DNA of 9,780 bases from Actinomycetes bacterium (GTDB taxonomy: Bacteria; Actinomycetota; Acidimicrobiia; Acidimicrobiales; Bog-793). A program made the translations under genes and the position numbers. Under the pieces are notes generated by a model. That model saw nothing but the letters and a program-made list of their open reading frames with translations, was not told the DNA's origin and made no database searches. The stretch covers positions 1 to 9,780 of the forward strand of contig JAKAOD010000079.1 in the NCBI GenBank assembly GCA_021823365.1, read 5' to 3'. This document shows, piece by piece, positions 1 to 5,686 of this stretch (position 1 is its first letter; each line of letters starts with the position of its first letter).

Positions 1-1163
1 TAGCGGCCGCGGTCGAGCTCCTCCGACTTGCGCAGGTAGTCCAGAGCCTCGTCGCGCGGCCATCCCCCGACCGCCGGGGTCGGGTGGAGGGCGGCCGCGA
101 GCTCGAGGGCGCTCGGCGCGCCGGCGGCGGCGAGCGACCCACGCACCTGGGTGGCCAGGTGTGCGACGTTGCGCAGGCCGAGCAGGCGCGGGGCCTCCGG
201 CGCGTCAAGCGCGGCGCACAACGGCCCGAGACCGGCGAGGATCGCCTCGACGACGACGCGGTGCTCGGCTCGCTCCTTCTCCGACGCGAGCAGCATCGCG
301 GCGAGGTGGCGGTCCTCGTCGGGGTCGCCGCTCCGGGCGACCGTGCCGGCGAGGGGCTGGGAGACGACCTCGAGGCCACGCCGGCGCACGAGCAGCTCCG
401 GGCTCGCGCCGACGAAGCCGTCCACGGCGAAGGCGCAGCAGGACGGGTGCAGCGCCCGAAGCCGCTCGAGCAGGTGCTCCTGGCGAAACGGCCTGTTGGC
501 GGTGGCGAGGACCTCTCGCGCCATCACGACCTTGTCCAGCCGGCCCGACCGGACCACCTCGATGGCCTGCTTGACGCGGCGGCGGAAGTCCTCGTGCGAC
601 CTGACGGAGCTGAGCTCGAAGCGGTCGGGCGCCTCCGCAGGGCGGCGCCGCGGCGGCTCGCCGACGAAGGGGAACGACCGCATCGCGACCTCAAGGTCGT
701 CGCGGCCACCGACGGCGACGACCCTCCGCCCGTCGCCGTCGGCGATCACGGCGAAGCGAGGGACGACGAGCTCGGACCAGTCGTCGGGGTCGAAGGCGAG
801 GGCGCCCAGAGCGATCGGCCCGGGGCGGACCGGCCCCGGCGCGCCTGTGGCTGCGGTGCCGTCGAGCGGCCGGATCGCCCGGAGCCGCCCGGCGACCTCG
901 CCCACGGCCTTCGCGTCGGCCGTGCCGAGCGGCAGCGTGATGCGCGCCGCCTCCCCCCAGGTGTACAGCGACCTGCCGTCGCGCTCGATGACGCGCCCGC
1001 CGGCGTAGGCAAGGACGCGGGCCGCCTCGACGGTTTGCTCGTCGACGCGCTCGACTCGGAAGCAGAGCTCGTCGGCACGCCGCGGGCCGGCGGGCTCGCT
1101 CGAGCGGGTTGCGCCGGCGCCAGCCTGACGTGGCGCGCCGGCGTCCGAGCCGGGGGCGCTCAC
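1..1163 (-). CDS. menF: Isochorismate synthase (menaquinone pathway), partial, C-terminus beyond left edge
   Basis: Converts chorismate to isochorismate, the first committed step of menaquinone synthesis, in the cytoplasm. The GTG start at 1163 overlaps the menG stop (GTGA). Reading on from it gives 387 codons plus two bases (TA) at the window edge. The C-terminal half is a chorismate-binding domain: LDKVVMARE (209-217) carries the expected catalytic lysine K211; GASPELLV (252-259) carries the acid E256; PLAGT is at 270-274; SEKERAEH (294-301) carries a Mg-ligand glutamate; HPTPAVGG (360-367) is the family signature. The protein then breaks off in EELDRGR, just before the expected Tyr-Ala-Gly, so only some tens of residues are missing. 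K211 and the SEKxxxEH pattern fit isochorismate synthase better than anthranilate or aminodeoxychorismate synthase, as does the menG neighbour. The first 35 or so residues are low-complexity, so the true start may lie further in. A salicylate or siderophore role is possible but less likely here. Confidence 0.93.
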   Translation of the reverse strand, partial: MSAPGSDAGAPRQAGAGATRSSEPAGPRRADELCFRVERVDEQTVEAARVLAYAGGRVIERDGRSLYTWGEAARITLPLGTADAKAVGEVAGRLRAIRPLDGTAATGAPGPVRPGPIALGALAFDPDDWSELVVPRFAVIADGDGRRVVAVGGRDDLEVAMRSFPFVGEPPRRRPAEAPDRFELSSVRSHEDFRRRVKQAIEVVRSGRLDKVVMAREVLATANRPFRQEHLLERLRALHPSCCAFAVDGFVGASPELLVRRRGLEVVSQPLAGTVARSGDPDEDRHLAAMLLASEKERAEHRVVVEAILAGLGPLCAALDAPEAPRLLGLRNVAHLATQVRGSLAAAGAPSALELAAALHPTPAVGGWPRDEALDYLRKSEELDRGR

Positions 1164-1861
1164 CCGCGCCGCGCGGAGGCCGTCGCCCGCCGCTCGGGGA
1201 GCGACCTCCCTCCGACGCGTGTCGCCGTGACGACCTGGGTGACGCCGCCGCTGAGCGGCCGGTGCGCGACGTCCCGGAAGCCGGCGCGGGCGACGAGGTC
1301 GAGCAGCTCGGCGCGGGGGGGAAGGTAGGCCACCGACCGTGGAAGGTAGTCGTAGGCCGCCCGTTCCGACAGCGCCGCTCCGAGAAGGGGGACGACGCCG
1401 TGCATCCAGATCCGGTGCGCCGCGCCGAGCAGGGAGGAGGTCGGGGTGTCGACCTCGAGGAGGGCGATGCGTCCTCCGGGGCGCAGCACCCGCCCGCACT
1501 CCGCGAGCACGCCGGCGAGGTCGGCGAGGTTGCGGAGGGCGAAGCCGCTCACGACGCCGTCGAGGGTGCCCGGTGCGAACGGGAGCGCCCCGGCGTCGGC
1601 CTGCACGAGCGCAGCTTCGCCGGCGCGCGCCGCGACGAGCATGCCGGCGGACGAGTCGATCCCGACGGCCCGGTGACCCGCGCCCGCGAGCTCGCGGGCA
1701 AGGTCTGCGGTGCCGCAGGCAAGGTCGAGGACCGACGAGCCGGGGGCGAGGCGGAGCAACCCGATCGCTCGCCGCCGCCAGCCCCGGTCGAGCCCGAGGG
1801 TCATGAGCCGGTTGAGGAGGTCGTAGCGCGGTGCGATGGCGTCGAACATGCGCCGGACCAT
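1160..1861 (-). CDS. menG: Demethylmenaquinone C-methyltransferase (MenG/UbiE family)
   Basis: SAM-dependent methyltransferase that turns demethylmenaquinone into menaquinone, the last step of the pathway, acting at the membrane face. From the ATG at 1861 it is 233 aa, normal for the family. MFDAIAPRYDLLNRLMT (5-21) is the N-terminal signature. VLDLACGTADL (44-54) is SAM motif I, LPF at 93-95 follows the adenine-contact acidic residue, FALRNLADL (108-116) matches the UbiE signature, and LRPGGR (126-131) and YLPRSVAYLP (172-181) are also typical. The last 20 or so residues are Arg/Ala-rich and not part of the fold. The start is doubtful: family members usually have a few conserved residues (here LPTGAAK) before this ATG. 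The open frame continues upstream without ATG, GTG or TTG back to a CTG at 1960 that overlaps the preceding stop as CTGA. If CTG is used the protein is 266 aa. It lies in the operon between the membrane protein and menF. Confidence 0.93.
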   Translation of the reverse strand: MVRRMFDAIAPRYDLLNRLMTLGLDRGWRRRAIGLLRLAPGSSVLDLACGTADLARELAGAGHRAVGIDSSAGMLVAARAGEAALVQADAGALPFAPGTLDGVVSGFALRNLADLAGVLAECGRVLRPGGRIALLEVDTPTSSLLGAAHRIWMHGVVPLLGAALSERAAYDYLPRSVAYLPPRAELLDLVARAGFRDVAHRPLSGGVTQVVTATRVGGRSLPERRATASARRG

Positions 1862-1956
1862 CGCGGCCTTCGCGGCGCCGGTCGGCAGCGTCGCCCCGCG
1901 CCCTACTGCCTCGAGAAGGGTCGCGCCGTCGCCCTCGGAACCCGGGCCGGTGTCGC

Positions 1957-2322
1957 TCAGCGGAACCAGGTCTTGAAGTACGACCGGCTCTGGGGGTGGA
2001 GCAGCAGCGCGACGAGGGCGATCTCGAACAGGAGCGACAGGATGCCCCCCGCGAAGAGGCCGGAGGCGATCAGCATGGCGAGCGGGACGACCGCCGCCAC
2101 GACGGCGAGGTAGTAGCCCCAGCGCCGCTCGTTGGCGACCCCGTAGCCGCCCGCCACGTCGGCCGCCACGAGGACCAGCCCGAGCCGACCGATGCCGCCG
2201 GCGATGAGGCCGAACAAGAGGCCGAACAGGGCGTTCCAGTACAGGAGCGCGACCGCGAACTGGAGCGTCTGCGGCTGGTGCGAGGGAAACCAGCGCCGCT
2301 CGGTGAGGCTCGTGCGTGCCAC
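1957..2322 (-). CDS. Small four-helix membrane protein of unknown function
   Basis: I do not recognise a named family. The 121-residue product is strongly hydrophobic after a short basic, Trp-containing N-terminus. Four likely membrane segments lie at about 20-43, 47-63, 70-90 and 92-110. There is no cleavable signal peptide. A polar C-terminus ends in the aromatic/basic stretch HPQSRSYFKTWFR (109-121), which looks like a conserved cytoplasmic tail. The GTG start at 2322 lies 12 bp after the rlmN stop on the same strand, and menG follows directly, so the gene is almost certainly translated as part of this operon. The hydrophobic pattern appears only in this frame and the codons are GC-ending throughout, which supports real coding. 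A link to menaquinone or to membrane lipid is possible from position alone, but nothing in the sequence shows catalytic residues. Confidence 0.8.
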   Translation of the reverse strand: MARTSLTERRWFPSHQPQTLQFAVALLYWNALFGLLFGLIAGGIGRLGLVLVAADVAGGYGVANERRWGYYLAVVAAVVPLAMLIASGLFAGGILSLLFEIALVALLLHPQSRSYFKTWFR

Positions 2323-2334
2323 GCACCCATTCTG

Positions 2335-3441
2335 TCAGCTCCGCGCCCCGGCTGAGGCGCGCGCCGCGAGCTGTCCGCAGGCGGCGTCGATCGACCGGCC
2401 CCGGGTCCGGCGCACCGTGACGTTGACGCCGGCGCCGGCGAGACGGTCGCCGAAGGCGCGCACTCCCTGCGCCGAGGTCCCTCGGGCGTGGTAGCCGGGT
2501 GTCGGGTTGAGCGGGATCAGGTTGACGTGTGCCCTGAGCCGCCGCGCGATCGCGGCGAGCTCGTCGGCGTCGCTCGACCGGTCGTTCACGCCGTCGATCA
2601 GCGCCCACTCGAGCGAGATCCGCCGATGAGTCGCTGCGAGGTACTCCTCGCACGCCTCGACCAGCACGCCGATCGGGTACCTGCGGTTCAGGGGCACGAG
2701 CCGGTCGCGCAGGGGATCGTTGGCCGCGTGCAGCGAGACGGCGAGGTTGAGCTGGAGCGGCTCCCGGGCAAGCCGGCGGATCCCCGGGACGACTCCCACG
2801 GTCGAGACGGTCAGGCGGCGCGCGCCGATCCCGACGTCCCGCACCACCCGCCGGAGGGCATCGAGGACGTTGTCGTAGTTGGCGAGCGGCTCTCCCATGC
2901 CCATCACGACGACGTGGTCGAGCCGCCGCCCCCGCTCGCGCGCCGCACGGGCGGCGCGGACGACCTGCTCGAGGATCTCGCCGACGCCGAGATGGCGCCG
3001 GAAGCCGGCCTGCCCCGTGGCGCAGAAGGCACAGGCCATCGCGCAACCCGCCTGCGAGGAGACGCACGCCGTCGAGCGCCGCGGGTGGTGCATGAGGACC
3101 GTCTCGACCTCCGCCGCGCCCGCGCAGCGGAACAGCCACTTCACCGTGTCACCGCTGTCGGCGACCGACTCGGCCTCGAGCTCGAGCGCCGGGGAGAGCG
3201 ATGGTTCGCCGGCGAGGCGCTCTCGCAGCTCCCGCGGCAGCCCCCTCGCGCGCGCCGGCTCCTCGAAGCGGCGGTAGAGCGACTCCCAGAGCTGGTCGAC
3301 GCGGTAGCCCGCCGCGCTGCCGAGGAGCCGTTCGAAGTCGGCGCGCGTGAGGTCATAGCGGCTCACGGGCGGGCGGCGGCGTGCGGCGGCCGTCGCCCGG
3401 GCGATGCTCACCGGCTCGAGTGTCGCGGGCTCCGGCGTCAC
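2335..3441 (-). CDS. rlmN: Dual-specificity 23S rRNA A2503 / tRNA A37 C2-methyltransferase (radical SAM)
   Basis: Radical SAM enzyme that methylates C2 of A2503 in the 23S rRNA peptidyl-transferase centre and, in well-studied members, A37 of some tRNAs. The protein is 368 aa, usual for RlmN. The N-terminal RNA-binding part runs to about residue 105 (KWLF, 101-104). STACVSSQAGC (123-133) holds C126, the cysteine that resolves the protein-RNA adduct. The [4Fe-4S] cluster motif CAMACAFC gives C133, C137 and C140. GMGEPLAN (181-188) is the SAM-contact motif, and NLIPLNPTPG (307-316) follows. IDAACGQL (351-358) contains C355, the cysteine methylated during catalysis. Both catalytic cysteines are present, so this is RlmN and not a degenerate paralogue; it is not distinguishable from Cfr by cluster alone, but DAACGQL and the housekeeping context favour RlmN. 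The GTG start overlaps the mshD stop as GTGA. A downstream in-frame GTG (Val-Ser-Arg-Tyr, residue 26) is a possible alternative start. Confidence 0.96.
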   Translation of the reverse strand: MTPEPATLEPVSIARATAAARRRPPVSRYDLTRADFERLLGSAAGYRVDQLWESLYRRFEEPARARGLPRELRERLAGEPSLSPALELEAESVADSGDTVKWLFRCAGAAEVETVLMHHPRRSTACVSSQAGCAMACAFCATGQAGFRRHLGVGEILEQVVRAARAARERGRRLDHVVVMGMGEPLANYDNVLDALRRVVRDVGIGARRLTVSTVGVVPGIRRLAREPLQLNLAVSLHAANDPLRDRLVPLNRRYPIGVLVEACEEYLAATHRRISLEWALIDGVNDRSSDADELAAIARRLRAHVNLIPLNPTPGYHARGTSAQGVRAFGDRLAGAGVNVTVRRTRGRSIDAACGQLAARASAGARS

Positions 3442-4373
3442 CCGGTCGAGCTTTCGGGTCCGGCGGCGACGTCGCCTACGTAGGCCTGGTCGGCGTGGTC
3501 GACGGCGAAGCCGGTCGCACGGTAGAGACGGACCGCGCCGGCGTTGTCGGCATCGACGTAGAGCGTGACGAGCGCGAGGCCGAGCTTCTCGAGGTGATCG
3601 AGGCCGGCGAGAAGGACCGCCTGCCCGAGGCCGCGGCCCTGCAGCGACGGATCTACGCCGACGACGTAGACCTCGCCGAAGGGCGGCTCGGCCTCGTGGA
3701 CCTTCGTCCAGCAGAAGGCGTCGACGCCGGCGTCCCCCTCGTGGAGCAGGAAGCCGGCCGGGTCGAACCACGGCTGGCGCTCACGGTCGGTGAGCGTGTG
3801 CGCCTCCCAGGTGCCCTGCTCCGGGTGGCTCGAGAAGACGCGTGCGTTCAGGTCGAGCCACACTTCCTCGTCGTGCCCGACCCGGAACGCCCGAACGCCG
3901 GCACGCGGGATGCGCCGCAGGTCGGGCTCGAGCGGAAGGCGCCGACGCATCTGGTAGAGCGTCCGGCCCCGGGCCAGGCCGGCCGCGGCGGCGATCTCGT
4001 CGTCGAGCACGTCGGGCCTCGGGACCCAGAGGTGGACGTGCCCGCCGCCCTGGCACGCGACCTCGTCGAGCGCCGCGGCGAGGAGGTCGCCGGCGACGCG
4101 GCGTCTCGATCCCCGTGCCGAGGGGTGGACGACGTACTCGACCGCCCAGCTCCCCGGCCCCCGGCTCAGCTGGGCGTAGCCGACGAGCCGGTCGGAGCCC
4201 TCGGGCCGGGCGACGAATCCGGCGAAACCGGCGCGTCCGCCCTCGACGAGGTCGATCCACTTGTGCTCGCCGAGCGGCGCGTGGTCGTCTGCCTGCTCGG
4301 CGGCCCGGAGCAGGGCGGCGACGGCGCCGATGTCGTCCTCGCCCATGCGGCGCTTGACGTCGACCTCGTGCAC
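3438..4373 (-). CDS. mshD: Mycothiol synthase (two-domain GNAT acetyltransferase)
   Basis: Acetylates the cysteinyl amine of Cys-GlcN-Ins with acetyl-CoA, the last step of mycothiol synthesis; mycothiol is the main low-molecular-weight thiol of actinobacteria. From GTG 4373 the protein is 311 aa, close to the usual 300-315. It has two GNAT repeats. The N-terminal one includes YVVHPSARGSRRR (80-92), an eroded CoA loop. The C-terminal one includes ARVFSSHPEQGTW (177-189), WFDPAGF (202-208), CWTKVH (221-226), GEVYVVGVDP (233-242), the intact CoA loop QGRGLG (245-250), and LYVDADN (271-277). The HPEQG, WFDPxGF and WTKVH strings are diagnostic for MshD among GNATs. The GTG start is chosen because the first strand and helix start there and a TACCCT hexamer lies 6 nt upstream; an internal ATG nine codons later would remove the first strand. 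It is the first gene of the minus-strand operon and overlaps rlmN by 4 bp. Confidence 0.95.
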   Translation of the reverse strand: MHEVDVKRRMGEDDIGAVAALLRAAEQADDHAPLGEHKWIDLVEGGRAGFAGFVARPEGSDRLVGYAQLSRGPGSWAVEYVVHPSARGSRRRVAGDLLAAALDEVACQGGGHVHLWVPRPDVLDDEIAAAAGLARGRTLYQMRRRLPLEPDLRRIPRAGVRAFRVGHDEEVWLDLNARVFSSHPEQGTWEAHTLTDRERQPWFDPAGFLLHEGDAGVDAFCWTKVHEAEPPFGEVYVVGVDPSLQGRGLGQAVLLAGLDHLEKLGLALVTLYVDADNAGAVRLYRATGFAVDHADQAYVGDVAAGPESSTG

Positions 4374-4379
4374 GCCCCG

Positions 4380-4385
4380 AGGGTA
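4380..4385 (-). promoter_or_regulatory. Candidate -10 element of mshD (leaderless start)
   Basis: On the minus strand TACCCT is followed by exactly 6 nt and then the mshD GTG, which would put the transcription start at the first base of the start codon. The hexamer keeps the T1, A2 and T6 positions of an actinobacterial TANNNT -10 box. No recognisable -35 box lies 16-18 nt upstream, and no Shine-Dalgarno sequence precedes the GTG, which fits leaderless translation. Confidence 0.45.
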
Positions 4386-4431
4386 CCGGCACGGCGCCTC
4401 TCGCTCTCCCCGCTCCGGCGGCGCGATGGGC

Positions 4432-4437
4432 CAAGAT
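4432..4437 (+). promoter_or_regulatory. Candidate -10 element of the short ORF at 4444
   Basis: CAAGAT is followed by 6 nt and then GTG 4444. It keeps A2, A5 and T6 of TATAAT but lacks T1, so it is the weakest of the four start-adjacent hexamers in this window. It falls in the short stretch between two divergent genes where a promoter must exist if the short ORF is expressed. No -35 box is evident. Confidence 0.3.
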
Positions 4438-4443
4438 GTCGTC

Positions 4444-4644
4444 GTGCCCGAGCGGTCCGCGGAGCTGTCGTCGATCGCAGACCAGCTGGTCCAATTGACC
4501 GCCCGGGTGACGGCGATGGCGGAGGCGGCCGAGACGGCCCACGAGAGCGACGTCGCGGTCGAGCTCTTCGGCGTCGAGCGGGCGCTGGCAGGGGCGGCTC
4601 GTCGCGTCGAGCGGCTGGCGGAGCCGAGACCGCGCCGCCGCTGA
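4444..4644 (+). CDS. Short helical protein of unknown function
   Basis: I do not recognise this gene. From GTG 4444 it encodes 66 residues, predicted as two amphipathic helices: about 5-30 (from SAELSSIADQL) and about 36-60, which includes VAVELFGVERAL and ARRVERL. The pattern of hydrophobic residues every three to four positions suggests a helical hairpin or dimer. There are no cysteines, no membrane segment and no catalytic motif, and the end is Arg-rich. An upstream in-frame ATG at 4426 would add six residues. I prefer 4444 because the added codons include CAA and GAT, unusual in this GC-rich genome, and because those bases form a -10-like hexamer 6 nt before the GTG. It is divergent from mshD (70-bp gap) and convergent with nth. 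It could be a spurious ORF, but codon usage and the regular helix pattern argue for a real protein. Confidence 0.6.
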   Translation: MPERSAELSSIADQLVQLTARVTAMAEAAETAHESDVAVELFGVERALAGAARRVERLAEPRPRRR

Positions 4645-4742
4645 GGCGGCCGGACGGGGCGGCGGAAGGGCCGGGCAGCAGGGAGCTGGGCCCATCGAGA
4701 AAAGGCGCGTCGAGGACAGGCACGGCGGGGGAGAGGCGCACG

Positions 4743-4770
4743 GGCGGCGGCGCCCGGAGGCGCCGCCGCC
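4743..4770. terminator. Perfect 12-bp GC hairpin between convergent genes
   Basis: GGCGGCGGCGCC, loop CGGA, then its exact reverse complement. All 12 pairs are G-C. It lies in the 198-bp gap (4645-4842) between the stop of the short plus-strand ORF and the stop of nth, and being symmetrical can act on both transcripts. Read on the nth strand, the loop is UCCG closed by a C-G pair, a UNCG-type stable tetraloop. No T-run follows on either side, so it would be a U-less hairpin terminator or an mRNA 3'-end stabiliser. I see no ORF or other structure of note in the rest of this gap. Confidence 0.55.
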
Positions 4771-4842
4771 AGGCGTCCCGGGCGGCGGAACTGCTCGGGA
4801 CGCCGACGGAACCGACTGGCGGGAACCGGCTCCTGCGCGACG

Positions 4843-5622
4843 CTACCGCTGCCGGGCGGCTCGCGCCTGCGGCGCGCGCCGGGGCGTCCCGGCTCGTCGC
4901 GGTGCCGGTGCCGGTGCGACGAACGCCGACGGGCAGACGTCGGCGAGAGGGCACTCACCACAACGCGGACGGCGCGCCGCGCAGACCTCCCGCCCGAGGA
5001 GGATGAGGCGAAGGCTGAGCGCGCCCCACCCGGCCGGCGGGACGAGCTCGCACAGGTCGCGCTCGACCTTCTCGGGGTCCGTCTCCCCGCTGAGCTCGAG
5101 CCGGCGCGCGAGCCGGCCGACGTGGGTGTCGACCGGCAGGCCGGGCCGGTCGAAGGCGACCGAGCGGACGACGTTCGCGGTCTTCCTGCCGACGCCCGGG
5201 AGGCGCACGAGCGCCTCGAGGTCGTCGGGGACCTCGCCTGCATGCTCGGCGACGAGCGCCCGGGCCATGCCGAGCAGGCTTGCCGACTTGGCGCGGAAGA
5301 AGCCGGTCGGGCGGACGAGCTCCTCGAGCTCGGCGGTGTCGGCCGCCGCGAGGGCGGCCGCAGTCGGGTAGCGACGGAACAGCGCCGGGGTGACGAGGTT
5401 GACACGCTCGTCGGTGCACTGCGCCGAGAGGATCGTCGAGACCAGCAGCTCGTAGGGATCGCGATGCTCGAGGGCGCAAAGCTCGCCGGCGTCGCCCGGG
5501 TAGCGGGCGGCGAGCCGCGCCACGACAGTGCGCGCACGCGTGGCGCGCCTGCTGCCGCTGCTCACGCGGCGCTCGCCGTGCGCAGGGCCAGAGGCGGGCG
5601 CAGCGCTCCGGGACTCGGCCAT
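4843..5622 (-). CDS. nth: Endonuclease III (DNA glycosylase / AP lyase)
   Basis: Base-excision-repair enzyme that removes oxidised pyrimidines and cuts the AP site by beta-elimination. The product is 259 aa, against about 210 for E. coli Nth; the extra length is a disordered Arg/Ser/Ala N-terminus (1-30) and an Ala/Pro/Arg C-terminal tail (235-259), both common in actinobacteria. STILSAQCTDERVN (62-75) is the family's N-terminal signature. LPGVGRKTAN (141-150) is the helix-hairpin-helix and carries the Schiff-base lysine K147; VDTHVGRLARR (164-174) carries the catalytic aspartate D165. The [4Fe-4S] cysteines are C214, C221, C224 and C230 (spacing 6, 2, 5, canonical). All key residues are present. 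The ATG at 5622 lies 64 bp from hisD, transcribed the other way, and is a single-gene unit. MutY is excluded because the K147 position in MutY is not lysine and the length is too short. Confidence 0.96.
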   Translation of the reverse strand: MAESRSAAPASGPAHGERRVSSGSRRATRARTVVARLAARYPGDAGELCALEHRDPYELLVSTILSAQCTDERVNLVTPALFRRYPTAAALAAADTAELEELVRPTGFFRAKSASLLGMARALVAEHAGEVPDDLEALVRLPGVGRKTANVVRSVAFDRPGLPVDTHVGRLARRLELSGETDPEKVERDLCELVPPAGWGALSLRLILLGREVCAARRPRCGECPLADVCPSAFVAPAPAPRRAGTPRRAPQARAARQR

Positions 5623-5627
5623 GCGGC

Positions 5628-5633
5628 AGCGTA
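5628..5633 (-). promoter_or_regulatory. Candidate -10 element of nth
   Basis: TACGCT on the minus strand, followed by 5 nt and the nth ATG. T1, A2 and T6 match a TANNNT box. The spacing implies a start at or within one base of the ATG, that is a leaderless mRNA. No ribosome-binding site precedes the ATG and no clear -35 is visible. Confidence 0.42.
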
Positions 5634-5672
5634 CCGCCGGACGGGGCGGGAAGGGCCGGTCGCGGCCTTGGC

Positions 5673-5678
5673 TACGCT
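5673..5678 (+). promoter_or_regulatory. Candidate -10 element of the his operon
   Basis: TACGCT on the plus strand, followed by 8 nt and the hisD ATG; a start at A5686 or A5687 would leave zero or one leader base. It is the same hexamer as found on the opposite strand for nth, 45 bp away. There is no Shine-Dalgarno sequence before the hisD ATG and no obvious -35. With no room for a leader, attenuation of the his operon by a leader peptide looks excluded if this promoter is used. Confidence 0.45.
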
Positions 5679-5686
5679 CGGGCGCA

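Noticed and set aside
84..1328. A 414-codon open frame on the plus strand, opposite menF, and a second one at 151-1008.
   Set aside because: Low-complexity Arg/Ala/Gly/Pro product with no motif; the opposite strand encodes a clear isochorismate synthase. High GC removes stop codons from the shadow frames.
1160..3139. A 659-codon minus-strand frame ending in menG.
   Set aside because: The upstream part overlaps rlmN and the membrane protein in another frame and has no recognisable domain; only the region from about 1960 or 1861 down belongs to MenG.
4645..4842. Possible small gene or RNA in the nth convergent gap.
   Set aside because: Apart from the hairpin I see no start with a ribosome-binding site, no conserved RNA shape and no codon bias. 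Nothing further can be supported.
3381..5006. A 541-codon plus-strand frame across mshD.
   Set aside because: Antisense shadow of mshD with Asp/Arg/Val-biased composition; it runs through the hairpin region and the end of nth without any motif.
3438..5537. A single 699-codon minus-strand frame that could look like a fusion of mshD with an N-terminal domain.
   Set aside because: The part beyond 4373 is out of frame with nth on the same strand and crosses the short plus-strand ORF; it is Arg/Ser-rich without motifs. The mshD product has normal length from GTG 4373.
5623..5686. A histidine leader peptide, T-box or riboswitch before hisD.
   Set aside because: Only 64 bp separate the divergent genes, with no run of His codons and no room for a structured leader.
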